Assembly: GCA_935421135.1 (NCBI GenBank)
Contig: OW285188.1
Location: 12,315,233-12,379,232 of the forward strand
Direction of reading: 5' to 3'
DNA: 64,000 nucleotides
From: Bugulina stolonifera
Lineage: Eukaryota; Bryozoa; Gymnolaemata; Cheilostomatida; Bugulidae
How positions within the stretch are numbered: position 1 is the first letter of the stretch; each line of letters begins with the position of its first letter. The position numbers and the translations under genes were made by a program. Of the stretch, positions 43,901 through 57,600 are shown in pieces. The notes below the pieces were generated by a model that was given only the letters and a program-made list of their open reading frames with translations, was not told where the DNA came from and ran no database searches.

Positions 43901-46900
43901 TATTTGTATACATTGCTACTTTTGGTCCTAACGAACCCACAACTTGAGGTGGAAATTTGAAATTGTTTGACCAAAATCCAAGAGAGTTGTCCCCTCTATT
44001 TAGTCTAGTCCTCTGTGATCAAAAGCCTACTACTAGAATCTCAAGTGCAGCAACTTATATGAATCCGGAGGATAAAAACATGTTTATATGCTTTCCTGCT
44101 TGCGTTATGTCAAAGTGGATACTTGGTTGTAAAATGATTTGGTAAAGTGATGCATTGTTTACAATGCAATTAGTTGATTCTGTGATTTTATTATCAAAAC
44201 ATTTACAAGTGTGGATAGATAGACCTCTCTCATATCTAGTGCTGAACTCTGATAATGATCATCTCAAACTCTCATACATGTACTGATGTGTCATGGACAT
44301 TACTAAGCAGGTCCATCTGAGATAAAGTTTTAATTTCACTATAATTACTATAATTACCAAGATTTAATAAGTTGAATATTAAAGATTACATCAATTCTAT
44401 TATAGAACTTGTTCAGGTCAAACTAGTTGGTGTAGTAGGCCATAGAGTTGTGGTAAGGTAGAATATATTGTGCAGTACCAACTAATACTTGGTTTATAAG
44501 TTTGAGCCTGGGTTCCAAATGCACTACAACATGGGTTGGAATGTTTATTGGTGTTTGGGCTGGAAATAAGCCAATTTACAGTCCAAGTTATGCAGCATCC
44601 CTTTATTCTAGAGTACTTAGTATCTAGGCTGAACAGACCCCAGCTCTTGAGTTGTTTGGAGTTTGGACACTTCTAGTCTACTGAAGTAAGGCAAAAACAC
44701 AATTACTACTAGAACTAGTTACTACCACTACTAGCATCACTACTACCATTACCTTTACTACTAGTACTAGTACTTGTTATACCATTAATTATTGCTATTA
44801 CTACTACTACTGCTACTACTACTGCTACTACTACTGCTACTACTACTGCTACTACTACTGCTGCTGCTACTACAGAATTGTCAAGAAGGGCGCAGTGCAG
44901 TACTTAGTGTAGTGCTTAGTGTAGTACTTAATGTAGTACTTAAGGATAGGATATGATTCACAAAAAACAAAGAATCAAGGAACAAAGGCACTTGCTTTTT
45001 ACTGATTGCTTTTGTTTCATAGTTGCATTAGATGGTCTGGTCTGGCAGTAACTAGACAGCAGATGCTGTAGATGTCAATTTATGGCAACCATTTATTACT
45101 GGGGTCTAAGAACAACGCCTGGCAAAGTTATTGCTGCTCAAATTACGAGGAATAAATTACCTGACAAGTTGACATAGCAAGGCCCAGAATTTCTCATGAC
45201 AAGCCCTGAATACATACACAGCAGCTACAATTTTTCCTCTGCCCATAACTATTTTTGTAGTTTGTTACATCACAAGTATAATTAATTCTTCTATTACAAA
45301 AGAAGGGGTTGCGAAACAGATGTTTGCTATATTCTATTGTATTGGAAACTCAATCAACAGATTGTAATACATGCACAATAGAAATGTACAATGTTGATAG
45401 TGCTCTCTATTTGTAACCAATCAGAAATACGCCCCAGTTAAGATCTAGCCAATGGGAGTGCTTTGCTGAATGGAAATTCCCAACATTATTACTGTGATAA
45501 CAAAAATACTGACTGCATTCTGTAGCCAGCATTTGTTGGGAATGGTTGACACTTTGATGTCTGAGCATTGAATTACTATAATTACTATCAGTTAAACAGA
45601 GGATAGATATACTGTGTATCTTCAAGGATCTGTACAATAGTCAGTCACATATTAAATGTAAGTAACTAGACCTTATAATATCTAGCCTATATAACTTATA
45701 TTAATATATCTTCAGTTGAGTTATACAATTTTCCCACTCAGAATCCCAAATGGGACAAAAACATGGGACCTCACATCAATAAAGACAAATATCTATATGT
45801 ATTATTTATCAATTATCAGCTCAGCTAGTAGTAATAGGCATCATTTTATACCACTGCTTAGTATTTAATAGTCTCATAGCTTAGTTATAGCATACTAATT
45901 TTGTTAGTTTTACAACACTATTCTTCATATTTTATTGATTCCCTGCAGTGACTATACCAACCTAACATTGCAGTTCAGGCCAGTAGAATTTGCCTTGTAT
46001 ACTGTTGAAGAGGCGCTCAAAACTGAACAGCTGTTTATTTCTTATTTTTTTCATTTGCAACCAGACAAAATAATAAGGTAACTACAACGCTAGGCTATTG
46101 CAGATTATTGATTCAAGTGTTTGTCGTGTGTAGTTATCAGGTGACTGGCAGATCTCTGGACTTCCTCATTGGTGCTTGTGCAATAATACATACGCTGTCT
46201 AGATTTGGCAGCTACATATCATTTGTATATTTGTTGAGCTGAAGTATTTGTAAAGTGCTTTGTGATAAAGTAGCTGTCACACTGAACCAGCCCATTTGAA
46301 AACCTACAGACTTCAGTACTATCACTACCACTAACTACCAAAGTACACTTGAGCTATATACATGTACATGTATTTACCCTGTGCCTTGAGGAAACTGCAT
46401 GGAGCAATCGTAAACATACGAAATACATTAATTTCCTGTTGGAATCATGTCATGATGTCAATCAAATCAACCCTAAAATTTCTTACATCCAGAAGTGTAT
46501 GACTCAACAGACAAAAATACTCCCCAAGCTCTTATAATTAGATGCAGGTTTTGTGGTGATGAAGCCAAAAGTTACTAGGAAATTATTCACGACATGATCA
46601 TCACTACTCATCATTGCTTTTCATTACAAAATAAAAAAAAAATAGTGCAAACAGGAAATTATCACACAATGATGGTATCACTGAAATAATTTTCAGCTGG
46701 TGTAGGGAATTCTATAGGCAAACCCTGTTGTCTCCCACTGAACTTTTACTTTTGTTACTTTTTCTCACTTGCCTCTCAACTGATCTGGAAAAGATCGTGT
46801 ACTCTGTCTCATCTATTACATTGTACTCCAAAGTGTAAATATGTGCTGTGAAACCATTCACATATGATTGTAAGTTGAACTATATGTAAGATTTTGAACT

Positions 46901-46939
46901 TTTCACCTCATATTAACTAAATTTTATTTAATTTATAGA
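40929..46939. other. Intergenic spacer, no gene seen
   Basis: Six kb of AT-rich sequence without a supported gene. It holds a small hairpin ACCAAGGAGT/ACTCCTTGGT near 41950, and a (TACTACTGC)n trinucleotide run at about 44750-44872 followed by GTAGTACTTA units. An acceptor-like TTTATAG lies at the extreme right, directly before the ATG of the PPxY gene, so a 5' UTR exon of that gene may be hidden here. Confidence 0.5.
44750..44872. repeat. (TAC/TGC) trinucleotide repeat
   Basis: ACTACTACTGCT units in a row form a simple repeat in the spacer. It has no coding relevance that I can see. Confidence 0.85.
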
Positions 46940-47659
46940 ATGGCGTTCGACGATCATAACAAACTTTCTGGTTCATCTTTTCTCATGAGTATACAAGGAA
47001 CGACAACAGACAGGCAAGGTATGGGCTACGCCTATTCGACTAGCTCCACAGATATTCCATCACATACATTTAATGGATACGTAGCATGGTATTGGGTAGC
47101 CCTCGGACTTGTTGTACCAGTGTTACTGGGCACACTTTTCTGTGTTTTGGATTATTTGAGAAGAAAGAAAGGTGGTAGCTCAAAGCATACGGAACAAAGG
47201 CTAGAATCTATGTGTGAGAGAAACAGCTATGTCCCACCAAAGTATGAGGAGATAATTTCAAACAGTCAGATAGTTATAGAGCCTGTCCCTGGAATAGACA
47301 TTGCCGATACACATATACATGGGCAAACAACTCATATGAGAAATTTGCCAATATTTACTATTCAAACAGAGAATTCTTCAAATCATGAATATGCAATGTC
47401 TGTGGCTCCACACCTACCCACAGAAGTAAAATCAACTCAGTTCATGTCTGCTGCCTCTCTAGATCTGGACAATTTCTCTATAAACAGTTCTACTATGAAC
47501 GCAGGTGATGCGGATAGTTTGCAAGGGGATCTTCAATCATACACATCCTCACATAACCCATCAGTATTTGAGGACATTGACTTAACTGATGCAGCTCCCC
47601 CATCATACGAAGAGTACCATAAATATGAATTGTATGGCAGTCGAGCTGAGCTAGTCTAG
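46940..47659 (+). CDS. Single-pass membrane protein with two PPxY motifs
   Basis: A 239-residue frame from an ATG immediately after an acceptor-like TTTATAG, so an upstream non-coding or coding exon is possible. Residues 1-47 are Ser/Thr-rich with no cleavable signal evident. Residues about 48-71 form one hydrophobic helix, followed by a basic stop-transfer (RRKK). The cytoplasmic tail of about 165 residues is acidic and Ser-rich and contains PPKY (about residue 98) and PPSY (about residue 222). These are ligands for WW domains of NEDD4-type ubiquitin ligases. The C-terminus AELV could bind a PDZ domain (class III-like). The layout resembles WW-binding adaptors such as the Shisa, PRRG or WBP1 groups, but their cysteine-rich or Gla ectodomain is not visible. 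Function unknown; the gene call itself is good. Confidence 0.7.
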   Translation: MAFDDHNKLSGSSFLMSIQGTTTDRQGMGYAYSTSSTDIPSHTFNGYVAWYWVALGLVVPVLLGTLFCVLDYLRRKKGGSSKHTEQRLESMCERNSYVPPKYEEIISNSQIVIEPVPGIDIADTHIHGQTTHMRNLPIFTIQTENSSNHEYAMSVAPHLPTEVKSTQFMSAASLDLDNFSINSSTMNAGDADSLQGDLQSYTSSHNPSVFEDIDLTDAAPPSYEEYHKYELYGSRAELV

Positions 47660-48621
47660 AATGGATGTAGTGGACTAAACACTATATTTACTCATTTCTT
47701 TTTTATCATTATTTATTTTGATATTACAAAATGTACTTTATTGTGTATATAGATTTTACAATTTTTTAGTAATTCCAAAGTCACATAGAAATTAACCCAA
47801 TTTTGACTACCAATATTATTCTTTATACAAGAATGCTGCTGCTCTACACTATCAGATTTTTGGATTTAACAACATTGAGAAGACAACTCCATACGGTAGT
47901 TTGCTATGCCAGTTTCTGCAACAACTCAGGTGCACAATTTTTATACTTTATGTCTTTGCATACCTATGGACCAGCTTCCCCAAATACATTGTGTAATCAT
48001 ATCAAGGCAACTACAGATGACATTTTAATCCTACACAATTTTCTCTGATGAACGTGGCACTACGGGAAATGTTTGTAGACTCGAATTCACACAGAGAGTG
48101 TGTTTAAAATTTGCAAAATATGATATGGTGGTGTGCAACAATTCAATCTGAGGTTAATTTACATAATGGCCTAAACTTAGAGTGATTCAGTCAGCACAGC
48201 TCATAAAACCAATGTGTTGAATAACATTGCAGTGATGCTTTATTAAATAGAATGTGGTCTATATTTACTGGTAACAATACTTTCCTGGGCATAATAATCA
48301 TTACAAAAATTAGCCAGGCTACAATTTTTTTACAAAAAATTACCCCCCTCATAGAAAAATAATATATTGTTCAAAGTAAAATACAGTAGCAAATAATAAA
48401 GCATCTATGAAACAAAAATTGTCAAGTACATTGGAGCACCTGAAATGTGTTACAACAACATTATATAACTGCCAAAGTCACATTTTTAAACTGAAAAAAG
48501 CAACAATGGCCGATAATAATTATAACTAACTTGATTTTCAGGTGAAAATCCCATCATAAGGGTTGAACTGTTACTTGTAGGAAAATATGTACAGCATGCC
48601 CAGTGTCAGAGCATTGATTTA
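47660..48621. other. 3' spacer between convergent genes
   Basis: This AT-rich stretch lies between the stop of the PPxY gene (plus) and the stop of the PIAS gene (minus). It contains AATAAA-type signals (for example AATAATAAAG near 48393) that could serve the upstream gene. The frame at 47803-48048 has no domain or splice support and is not called. Confidence 0.45.
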
Positions 48622-51600
48622 CTAGTCTAATGCTATTATATCTGAATCGTCCAATAGAGGACTATCATCAAATCGAGGGGAAAAGTCTATGACAGTTGGT
48701 TCAGATATTGTACTTGGGTGGGAGAGCTGTAAACCTGTGGATCTGCTGTAGTCCTGCGCCCCCAAAGTCATTGGCTAAAATACAACCATATCTATTTACT
48801 CTACAGTACTGCTATTAACTGCACTATTCCAAGAACATTAGATACCTCCATACCATTAAACAACAACTCAAAATATCTATTGTCTAAAATTATTATAAGC
48901 AAGCAAGATTGAGGAGTTGCTAAGCTACTGCAGATGAGCAGTGTATGTATTTTAGTGTAGGTAGGTAATAAATAGGAAATACTCACGTATAAATTACTGA
49001 GGTGATGGGAGTTGCTATAGCTACTAGTGGGTAGATGGTGGTAGTCCACACCTGGCAATGTAAATAGTATGCATATAAAAGAGTACTGAGCACACGACTC
49101 CACTAATATACATAGCAAAAGGACTATTATAAAGAAGGGTTGAGGGCAGTAACTTACACCAGAAACTGTGTAACTGAATGTAATCTATTCAGTAATATAA
49201 GTGGAAAGATTTAGATTTGGGGTTATAACAGGGAAATGAATTCTTTACATGAGACTGTACAGAGAGAAAACAATGTTATAGTTGTCTACTGAGATATAGT
49301 ATGTTAGTAAATAGTCAAGTAGAGCTGTATAGAAATACATACTGGTTGGCATGAACATGGGGTAAGGAGGTGTGAAAGAGTGGGACGACGTTGTGGACAC
49401 TGGAGGCATGCTGTCTAAAATACTAGCGTAGTTGTTACCACTGGATAGGTTTGGACCTGCAAATAAATACAATCCATAGATATTACATTGATATAGTAGC
49501 AGTGTTTACTGTTGAGTAACAGTGGAACACCATGTACATGTAGTTATATATTTATAAACACAATTTAGTCGACTGTCAACAACGCAGAACTAAATGCACT
49601 TGTCAACACTTGAACCAGAAAATCGGCTTAGAGACTTTTAACAATATTGCTATTCTAATCAGCTTAAAGAAAAAAGAAGATAAAGCAAACAACAGCACAA
49701 AAATAGGGTTGCAAAACTTCTACAATAGATTATTGGAATAATCAAGCAAGGAATGCAGGATTTTAATCACTGCTGCAATTATAGAGATGTGACTATGGAA
49801 GGGGATATGGTGGTGCATGTATAGCGGTGATAGGTGGTATTAGGTCTTGAAGGAGGGAGCACTTGCTTCCCATGCATTGCAGTGTCAACATCTGTTTGAG
49901 CCAAGGCTGCCACTAGTTAGGTATCCTAACCTTCATAGTACTGTTACAGGTTTGAAAAAAAAATTTGACCAAAGCACTTCAAAAGGATTTAGTTAGCAAA
50001 CCACCACAACCACAAAAGCCCAAAGAAATCATAGCAGTAGGAGTTTGGTTAGCCAATCAGTGTGGGGGAAATGGATGCCCTAGCACTGGGCCCAGTCAGC
50101 TACATATAGATCTTATAGTACAAGACAACACAGCCATACTCTACACTCTACAGATTTTAATCTCTAGAAACTTACAGAAAAAGTTTTTACTGTCAAGTAG
50201 CCCTGCAAATTGTTACAAAACAGAATGTTATTGATAGTAGTTAATAGTAGTTGATAGTAGTTAATAGTAATTGATAGTAGTTTATAGTTTAGTTGATAGT
50301 TATTGATAGTAGTTGATAGTTTAGTTGATAGTAGTTTATAGTAGTTGCATAAAATTATCTTTGAATATACAAACAGAACTACTATCTCCTGAGAATTAGA
50401 CATAAACACAACTACCCTGTAGAATGTGCAGAGGCTTACATCACTCATGCTGATACTGTACTGTTTTGTTACCAGCCTATTTGCTCTGCGTCATACATTG
50501 TAGCCTACATGCAAGATCAGGGACATAACAAAAGTGCTTCTACATATGTTACAACCAGCATATCAAATTTTGGCTTCCAGGCATAAAACCAAAATCTGAG
50601 ATAGGGGTAAAATGACTCTACAGATGCTATACAGAACAACAGCTATCATATACTATGTCGACAATATAATATACATGTACGTCAGGCAATAAGATACCAT
50701 AGCATATATTATATTTACCTGGTACATTGAATACGGACTGCGGAGGTGGGTTGAGAAGTGGAGGCGCTGGATTACTATGAGAAGGTGGCATAGAGCCGTT
50801 CATATGGTGCATATTGTTCATACGAGGAAGCTTACCACCACCACCACCACCACCACTACCGAGTGATTGAGAGGCTGACGACGGTGTACTGTTCATATCT
50901 AGAGATGAGGAGTCTGAGCTACTAATAGCAGACACTGGTCTCTTCTGGTTCAGTCGTACAGGTTGAATACTACTACTATTGTCTGACGTACCGTCATCAT
51001 CGTCATCACTGTCACTCAATACTATAATATCTATATTCCCTGCCTTTTCTTTATTACTATCTTCTGTAATACAAATATATATAGCATAGTATTATACCTG
51101 TCATTATAGGAGTTGCTAAATGTAGACATTTTTAGAAAAAATCTTTATTGTACAAGTACATGTAGTATTAATAACATGTTTACGTAATGTAATTGTCAAA
51201 TGAGCATTGTATAACATGCATGTGATATGCAACCCACATATAAGTAGTATTGATTATAGTGGGCCAATGACAAAAAATATTGTTGCAAAATATTATCCCT
51301 TTTGTGTAAGAATACAATATAGTGAAAACAATAGATTTTATGATGATATTTCTCATCAACTACACCCAATAATAAGTACTTGTTCAGTTAGTTAACACTT
51401 GACAGGGTTGGTTACACCTACCCTACAGAGCTATAATAGGTGGCACTTGTCTACTTGTATAGTGGTACAGCAAGACTATTTGTTAGGCTAGCACAGTGGG
51501 AAGAATAGCCCTACATTACTGTAGCATTGTAGGGCTACTATGTACTAATTCTTACAATCTAACAACATACCTTGAGTCATCCAAGGCAAGGGACACAAAC

Positions 51601-54600
51601 AATAACTGATCATACATGTACCATAACATTAAAAACTGGTTCCGATTTATAAAAAAGATGACCAGGTTTCCCTGCTAAACATTTGATCATGGACTCTGGC
51701 AAACTGCAAGATTGATATGTTTTTGGATACATCCATGACTTGAAAATTGTTTCTTGCCAATGGGCGTGAACTGTGAAGTTGGACAAGTGCATGTTTCCCC
51801 ATTCTAACTGATATCCTGGCACTACACAAGCTGAGGCTAAGTGTGCTATCACTTGGCATGCCAGCGTGAAGCCTGCCGGAGACACGCTCACAGTAACTAT
51901 ACACAGAACAGAATACATCAAGTCAACCTATGATTGACAGTGGAACACACTCGACACAGAAGCCTGATTGCCATCATATTTTAGAACTAGAAAGGAGGTG
52001 GGACTAGGGTAATAGGCAGTGTTGAGCACATGTGCTAGAACCTGGTACTATGAACTAACTACAATACTTACCATGTTGCACAGTGAGGACATGGTACTAA
52101 CTACAATACTTACCATGCTGTACAGTGAGGACATGATACTAACTACAATACTTACCATGCTGTACAGTGAGGACATGGTACTAACTACAATACTTACCAT
52201 GCTGTACAGTGAGGACATGATACTAACTACAATACTTACCATGTTGTACAGTGAGGACATGATACTAACTACAATACTTACCATGCTGTACAGTGAGGAC
52301 ATGATACTAACTACAATACTTACCATGTTGTACAGTGAGGACATGGTACTAACTACAATACTTACCATGCTGCACAGTGAGGACATGATACTAACTACAA
52401 TACTTACCATGCTGCACAGTGAGGACATGGTACTAACTACAATACTTACCATGTTGTACAGTGAGGACATGATACTAACTACAATACTTACCATGTTGTA
52501 CAGTGAGGACATGATACTAACTACAATACTTACCATGCTGCACAGTGAGGACATGGTACTAACTACAATACTTACCATGTTGTACAGTGGGGGTAACAAA
52601 CTCTCCCGTCTGATGATTGTTAGAATTATAATTGCTAGGTTTTTCCTTAACTCCATTTTTCTTGGGACTAATTGGCTGAGAGTCTTTACCCGGAGCCCCG
52701 AGTGGAGCCCAGGAACCATCTGGACTAAATAATATTTCGTCACAGTCACCAGCTATCTTACATATCTCCGTGAACAACCTGCAAATATTACAGGATATAC
52801 TACCGGATACAACCATTATCAAACTCCAACTAGGCAAACAATTGTATAACCTGTTCAACGCCGACATGAGCCAATCATCATTGTTTCCACTACGTGACTA
52901 ATAGAAAATAATACACATGTCTGTCCATAATCATACAGCACAGGTTCACATTATCTCATTGTGTGCCAAAAATATAATGATACAATGTAATCCAATACAA
53001 GTAGTAAAAAGTAATCTGTATTACATAACATAGCCCAAGCGTACAACACCAACCAACACAAGCTACAAGCTACAGTACATACAAGTGTCTACTGTACATG
53101 TTAGACCTACCTACCCCTACAGAGTGGGATAGGCACTATAACATACTGTAACAGCTGATCTTGCTTCAGGAGATGAGGAAAGGTCTAACACTGGAGTAGG
53201 TTGGTGGTAATTTGAGACGGAACTACCCACTGCTGTAGGTAACATGAGACATGAAGCACTATACATCTATTCAACATTGATTGCTAATAGGATAGAGTAC
53301 ACTAGTGTATAAGTACCTTGTGTTACACAATGTACATGTACTTAGTTTTACTCTATGGTATATAGGGAAGTAACACACACCAAGTAACACAGTGCATACA
53401 GACACATTACATAGACCAACTCACTCATCTACCACGAGATCCTTATATTTGGCAGGAGCATCACAGACTGGACAGTTCCACGTTGGTTTCTTCTCGTTCA
53501 TCATGAGATATAGTCTAGCATCGAAACACTGTATGTGATCACATGTTTTGGGACAGCAGGGTAGCGTCATTCTCATTTTACCTAACTGTATAACAAAGAG
53601 AGCAATTGATGCAAATCCCTCCAAACCGTAATTGCAGATTTAAATTTGACGGTTGTTTTATATGCAAATGAAGAGTTACTTTACATGTTACTAGATATGA
53701 TAACGTGTGAGTCACACCCTGCCGCCCTCCCTTCTCCATCACAACACACCCAACACAAGTCTTCTTATAAATATGATAATTTAATAGGAATCCAGGTAGT
53801 TAAAGTAGGAGTGGTGAAACTGGCACATAACCACCTCCGTATTATAACTACAGTGTATGCTATGAGGAGGCCACACTTATGGGAAGTCATAACAATTATA
53901 TGTTGGTACGATACTGCCACTACACATCCGAGCAGCTGGGTTGCTAAGCAATAGGCTGGCCCACTTCCAGCAAGATTTCAGTTTAAAGTTATTAAAGTTT
54001 TTTACATAAAGGATATGCTAATGGTTTGTACGAAATTAGAAAGTATGGTTCTATAGGTGATCATTCCCGGGCTACAGACGATAATCTACATTTATTATAT
54101 ATTCAATATAGTCTGAACTTTGGTCATAGGTAGACTGATAGAGCTAGTAGTGCAGAATGAAAGAGGAACTATTGAATATTCCAACCTAGGGTTGGCAATC
54201 GGTCAATAAACAAACTTCGCTTTGAATATAACAGGAAGTAGAAACCATTTCCTGTTAATTGTGGAACTAGTGAGTGAAAAACATGGTGAGAATTATTAAT
54301 ATGCTATGTAATATTACATATTATCATAAAATAGTGTGATTACTTAACCAACAGTCAGTGATGAATTGAGGGGCAGAGAAAGACCAGTATAAGGTGTATC
54401 ACAGCAAGTCAGGAATGGAACAAGCTGATGCATCAATGACACGCCATGGATTTCCCAAGATTTTTTTTGTAAAAAAAACAATTTCCCCAACAATTATACT
54501 GGCATGATACACTATTGTTAAGGAGGAGCAGACTACAGCGCTTGAATACTTTCCTCCTCCTTCCAAGCAGAGTATCTACAAGCACTGTATGTAGTATAAA

Positions 54601-57600
54601 ACCTTTTCAAATGAATGTACCTCTGGAACCTGAATACCACATACTATCTATTCTAAATTAATTGTATTATATTACTAAATGAGTTTTCACTCATTACATT
54701 GACATTTATGATGTATGTAGCATTGAATTGCTGGTTTCACTGGTTTTACTCCCACCAATATGTAGTCTTATTGTATTAATAGGCCTACACATCAAGATAA
54801 TGCCTGATTGGATAGTCTGAGCCTATAGGCCTATACTATGGGTGCCTAGAAGCAGAGTTAGCCGCTGGGGGAACACTGTGCACCATGATGGGCATTTTAA
54901 AACCAATAAAAACAACCGAAAGAAAAGTTCAACCAATGTAAACCACTGTTACGGCCTCTTGTTACAGACTCTGTCTAGAAGTGGAAAGCTAGGCATATAG
55001 TACAGAAGCAACCTCTGAATATCTTGAAAAAAAATAGCCGTTCTAGCAATCGAAGTGGGGCCACATAAAAAAGCATGTATCTAGATCAGAATTTTGTGCT
55101 AATTTCAAATATGACATTTCTACACCTCCTAAGGTGCCAGTTCTAGGTATAATGGCAAGTTTTAGTACTATTGTGCAGATTCTACCGATTTCGAAAATTG
55201 TTATGTATAACCAGGACACCACTATCACACACTTCTAATGTGTTTGAGAAACTCTGTTTAAATTACATAATGTAGCATTCAACAAAGGAACACATTTTAA
55301 AATAGCATAAAGTTACGAATAGTTTGAAAAATATCTGTTAATACCCGCTACTGAACTTGTGAGATTGCTATGAACATGCAAGTCATAGATTTCTACGCTA
55401 TTATCCTACACTACACCTCTCTATCTACATTTCCTACTTGTCTACATCCTACACCAATAGGCTAGGCATGAAGAGTTGTGAGCAGTAACAATAATAATCC
55501 AGTTAATGAAAATACTATACAAATTAAAGTGACCTCGGAGACTAAGAGGCCTTTTAGAAGTTGATAAAAACACTCAATTACTGCCATCAGAGCTGCTTTC
55601 AAAACTTGGTAGAAATGCATTACTTCTGGTTGCAATACTAGATATGCATGCAGGTACAGAACATGTTGCATCAAGGATCTGAGGATGCAGCCTGGGAATC
55701 CAGTGGCCAATTCGGTGCTGCTTGGATTAGTCGGCAATGTGATAGTTCACCTTAGAACCGCACCTCCACCTCTGAGAAACTGATTGGTATATCAATTGAT
55801 AATATACATGTACATGTATTACTTCCTCGCTTGCAATTTCATGAATTTATGTTTCTTGTAGTCAGTGGTCAAAGTTGGGGGGGGGGGGGGTCGTGGGGGG
55901 ACGCAGTTCCCCCTCCGTAAATTTCAGGGGTCCCTCAGATTGATAGACCCCCCTACAGATTACTATTATAATAATAATAATAATTGGACCATATTTTACG
56001 TTGAAGTCTCGGACCATATTTTAACCTGAAGTTCTTGGATCTTGCACCATTTGGATCTGGCACCAATTTTGATAAAATTTCCAATTTCCGGGAGGGCGCT
56101 CAGGCGCCCCTCCCGGACCCTCCCCGCCAGTGCACTGCACGCGCCGTTCGGGCACCTCGAGTCCTCAAGTGATTATGTCTGCTACCTTAGAGACCCCCCA
56201 CCTCTTTTCTTAGACTTTGACCACTGCTTGTAGTGACCAGTGAATGCTTGCAATTGCAATAGAGGAGTATTTGTTGTTAAATCAGTTATAAGCATTCATA
56301 GCATTCATAGCATTCATAGATGTAAGCCGAGATGCATATATATGAGGGCCTACGTGTATATCTACTAGGAGGTTAAGAACTATTAAATCATAACTTTTTG
56401 AAATTATAGGCCTATAATACATGTTCCTATTTATAGTACTGGATATGCATAATATAGGGACTGTAGTTGGTACCCAAGGATGTTAGTAGCCTGAAGACTG
56501 GGTTTAGTTGGCTTGTACATGTGAATGTTATACAAGCAGTTGGTGTGTTGTAATGCGCAATTATTATCCTTTACAGTTTTTTATGTTACTTAGTGTTATT
56601 ATAATTTTGGTTTCAATTATGTGGAAAGCTCGAGGCTGTCTCACAAATGTGTTTTTATGTAAAACGCTTTGTAAGTTATTCAATCTAAAAACACCTTGCC
56701 TCTTCCTAATAGCTGGCATCACCATGGTCTACCATGCTGACTCTGAGGTTCCCCTTTGGCATTTTTCTCTTCTTGATCCCCATGAATTTTATCTAATACC
56801 CCATCTACGTTTCCTAGATACAACTACATATTGTAAGTAGGTCCCCTACATGTAGTAACAGCCCAGTGTATGGAGATTACTTGTTTTAACTGCTAGTGTT
56901 TGTAAGGAACTTCCTAAGTGGGCATGGTTATGGTTTTGTTTGATCTTTTTATATAAATTAGCAAATAGTCTATGGTGACACAGGACTTTCAGCATGCACA
57001 CTTTCTGATAGACTTGGTGATTTTATGATTTTGATTTATGATTTTTATTAAATCTATTGGAAATTTGATCACACTTTAAATATAGAGCAATAACCACATA
57101 TTATTATACTTGTGTAGCATGAATATGTAATTCACTCAAAACATCAATAGTTTGCAATTTAACATCAAAATGTAACATTATTATGTAGTTTATTTCATCT
57201 ACCATTATTAGTTATGTTCAGTACTAAAAACAGGAAATAAATAAATTACACTACTTACGAACATACATGGCCAATTTGAGAGCCAACGACTTTTTGGTCT
57301 ACTTCCCTGTTGACATAGCATGTAGTACGATTCATTGAATATTGCTCTCTAATACTGCAAGTAGCCTATGTTATATAGTAGAAGGATGTACATGCATGTA
57401 TGGGTATATTATCTACTGTACATGTATATAGATATAGGTGTGTTACATGCACCAAAATACCTAGAGTAATGAAGTATTGATGACTTTTAGTCGCTAGAGC
57501 CAGTTTGTTGATCAATTTTGAAGAATACTAGTTAGGAAAAGTGACACAAGTTCTCCCTGAGTGAATGTTGAGACCAATTTTCTATATGCAGCACATCAGA

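Noticed and set aside
52019..52749. 237- and 233-residue open frames on opposite strands
   Set aside because: They arise because the 42-bp repeat is divisible by three. The real coding segment here is only PIAS exon 9 (52576-52778).
55862..56233. 63-residue frame in GC-rich sequence
   Set aside because: Lies inside a hAT MITE hairpin and is not conserved-looking.
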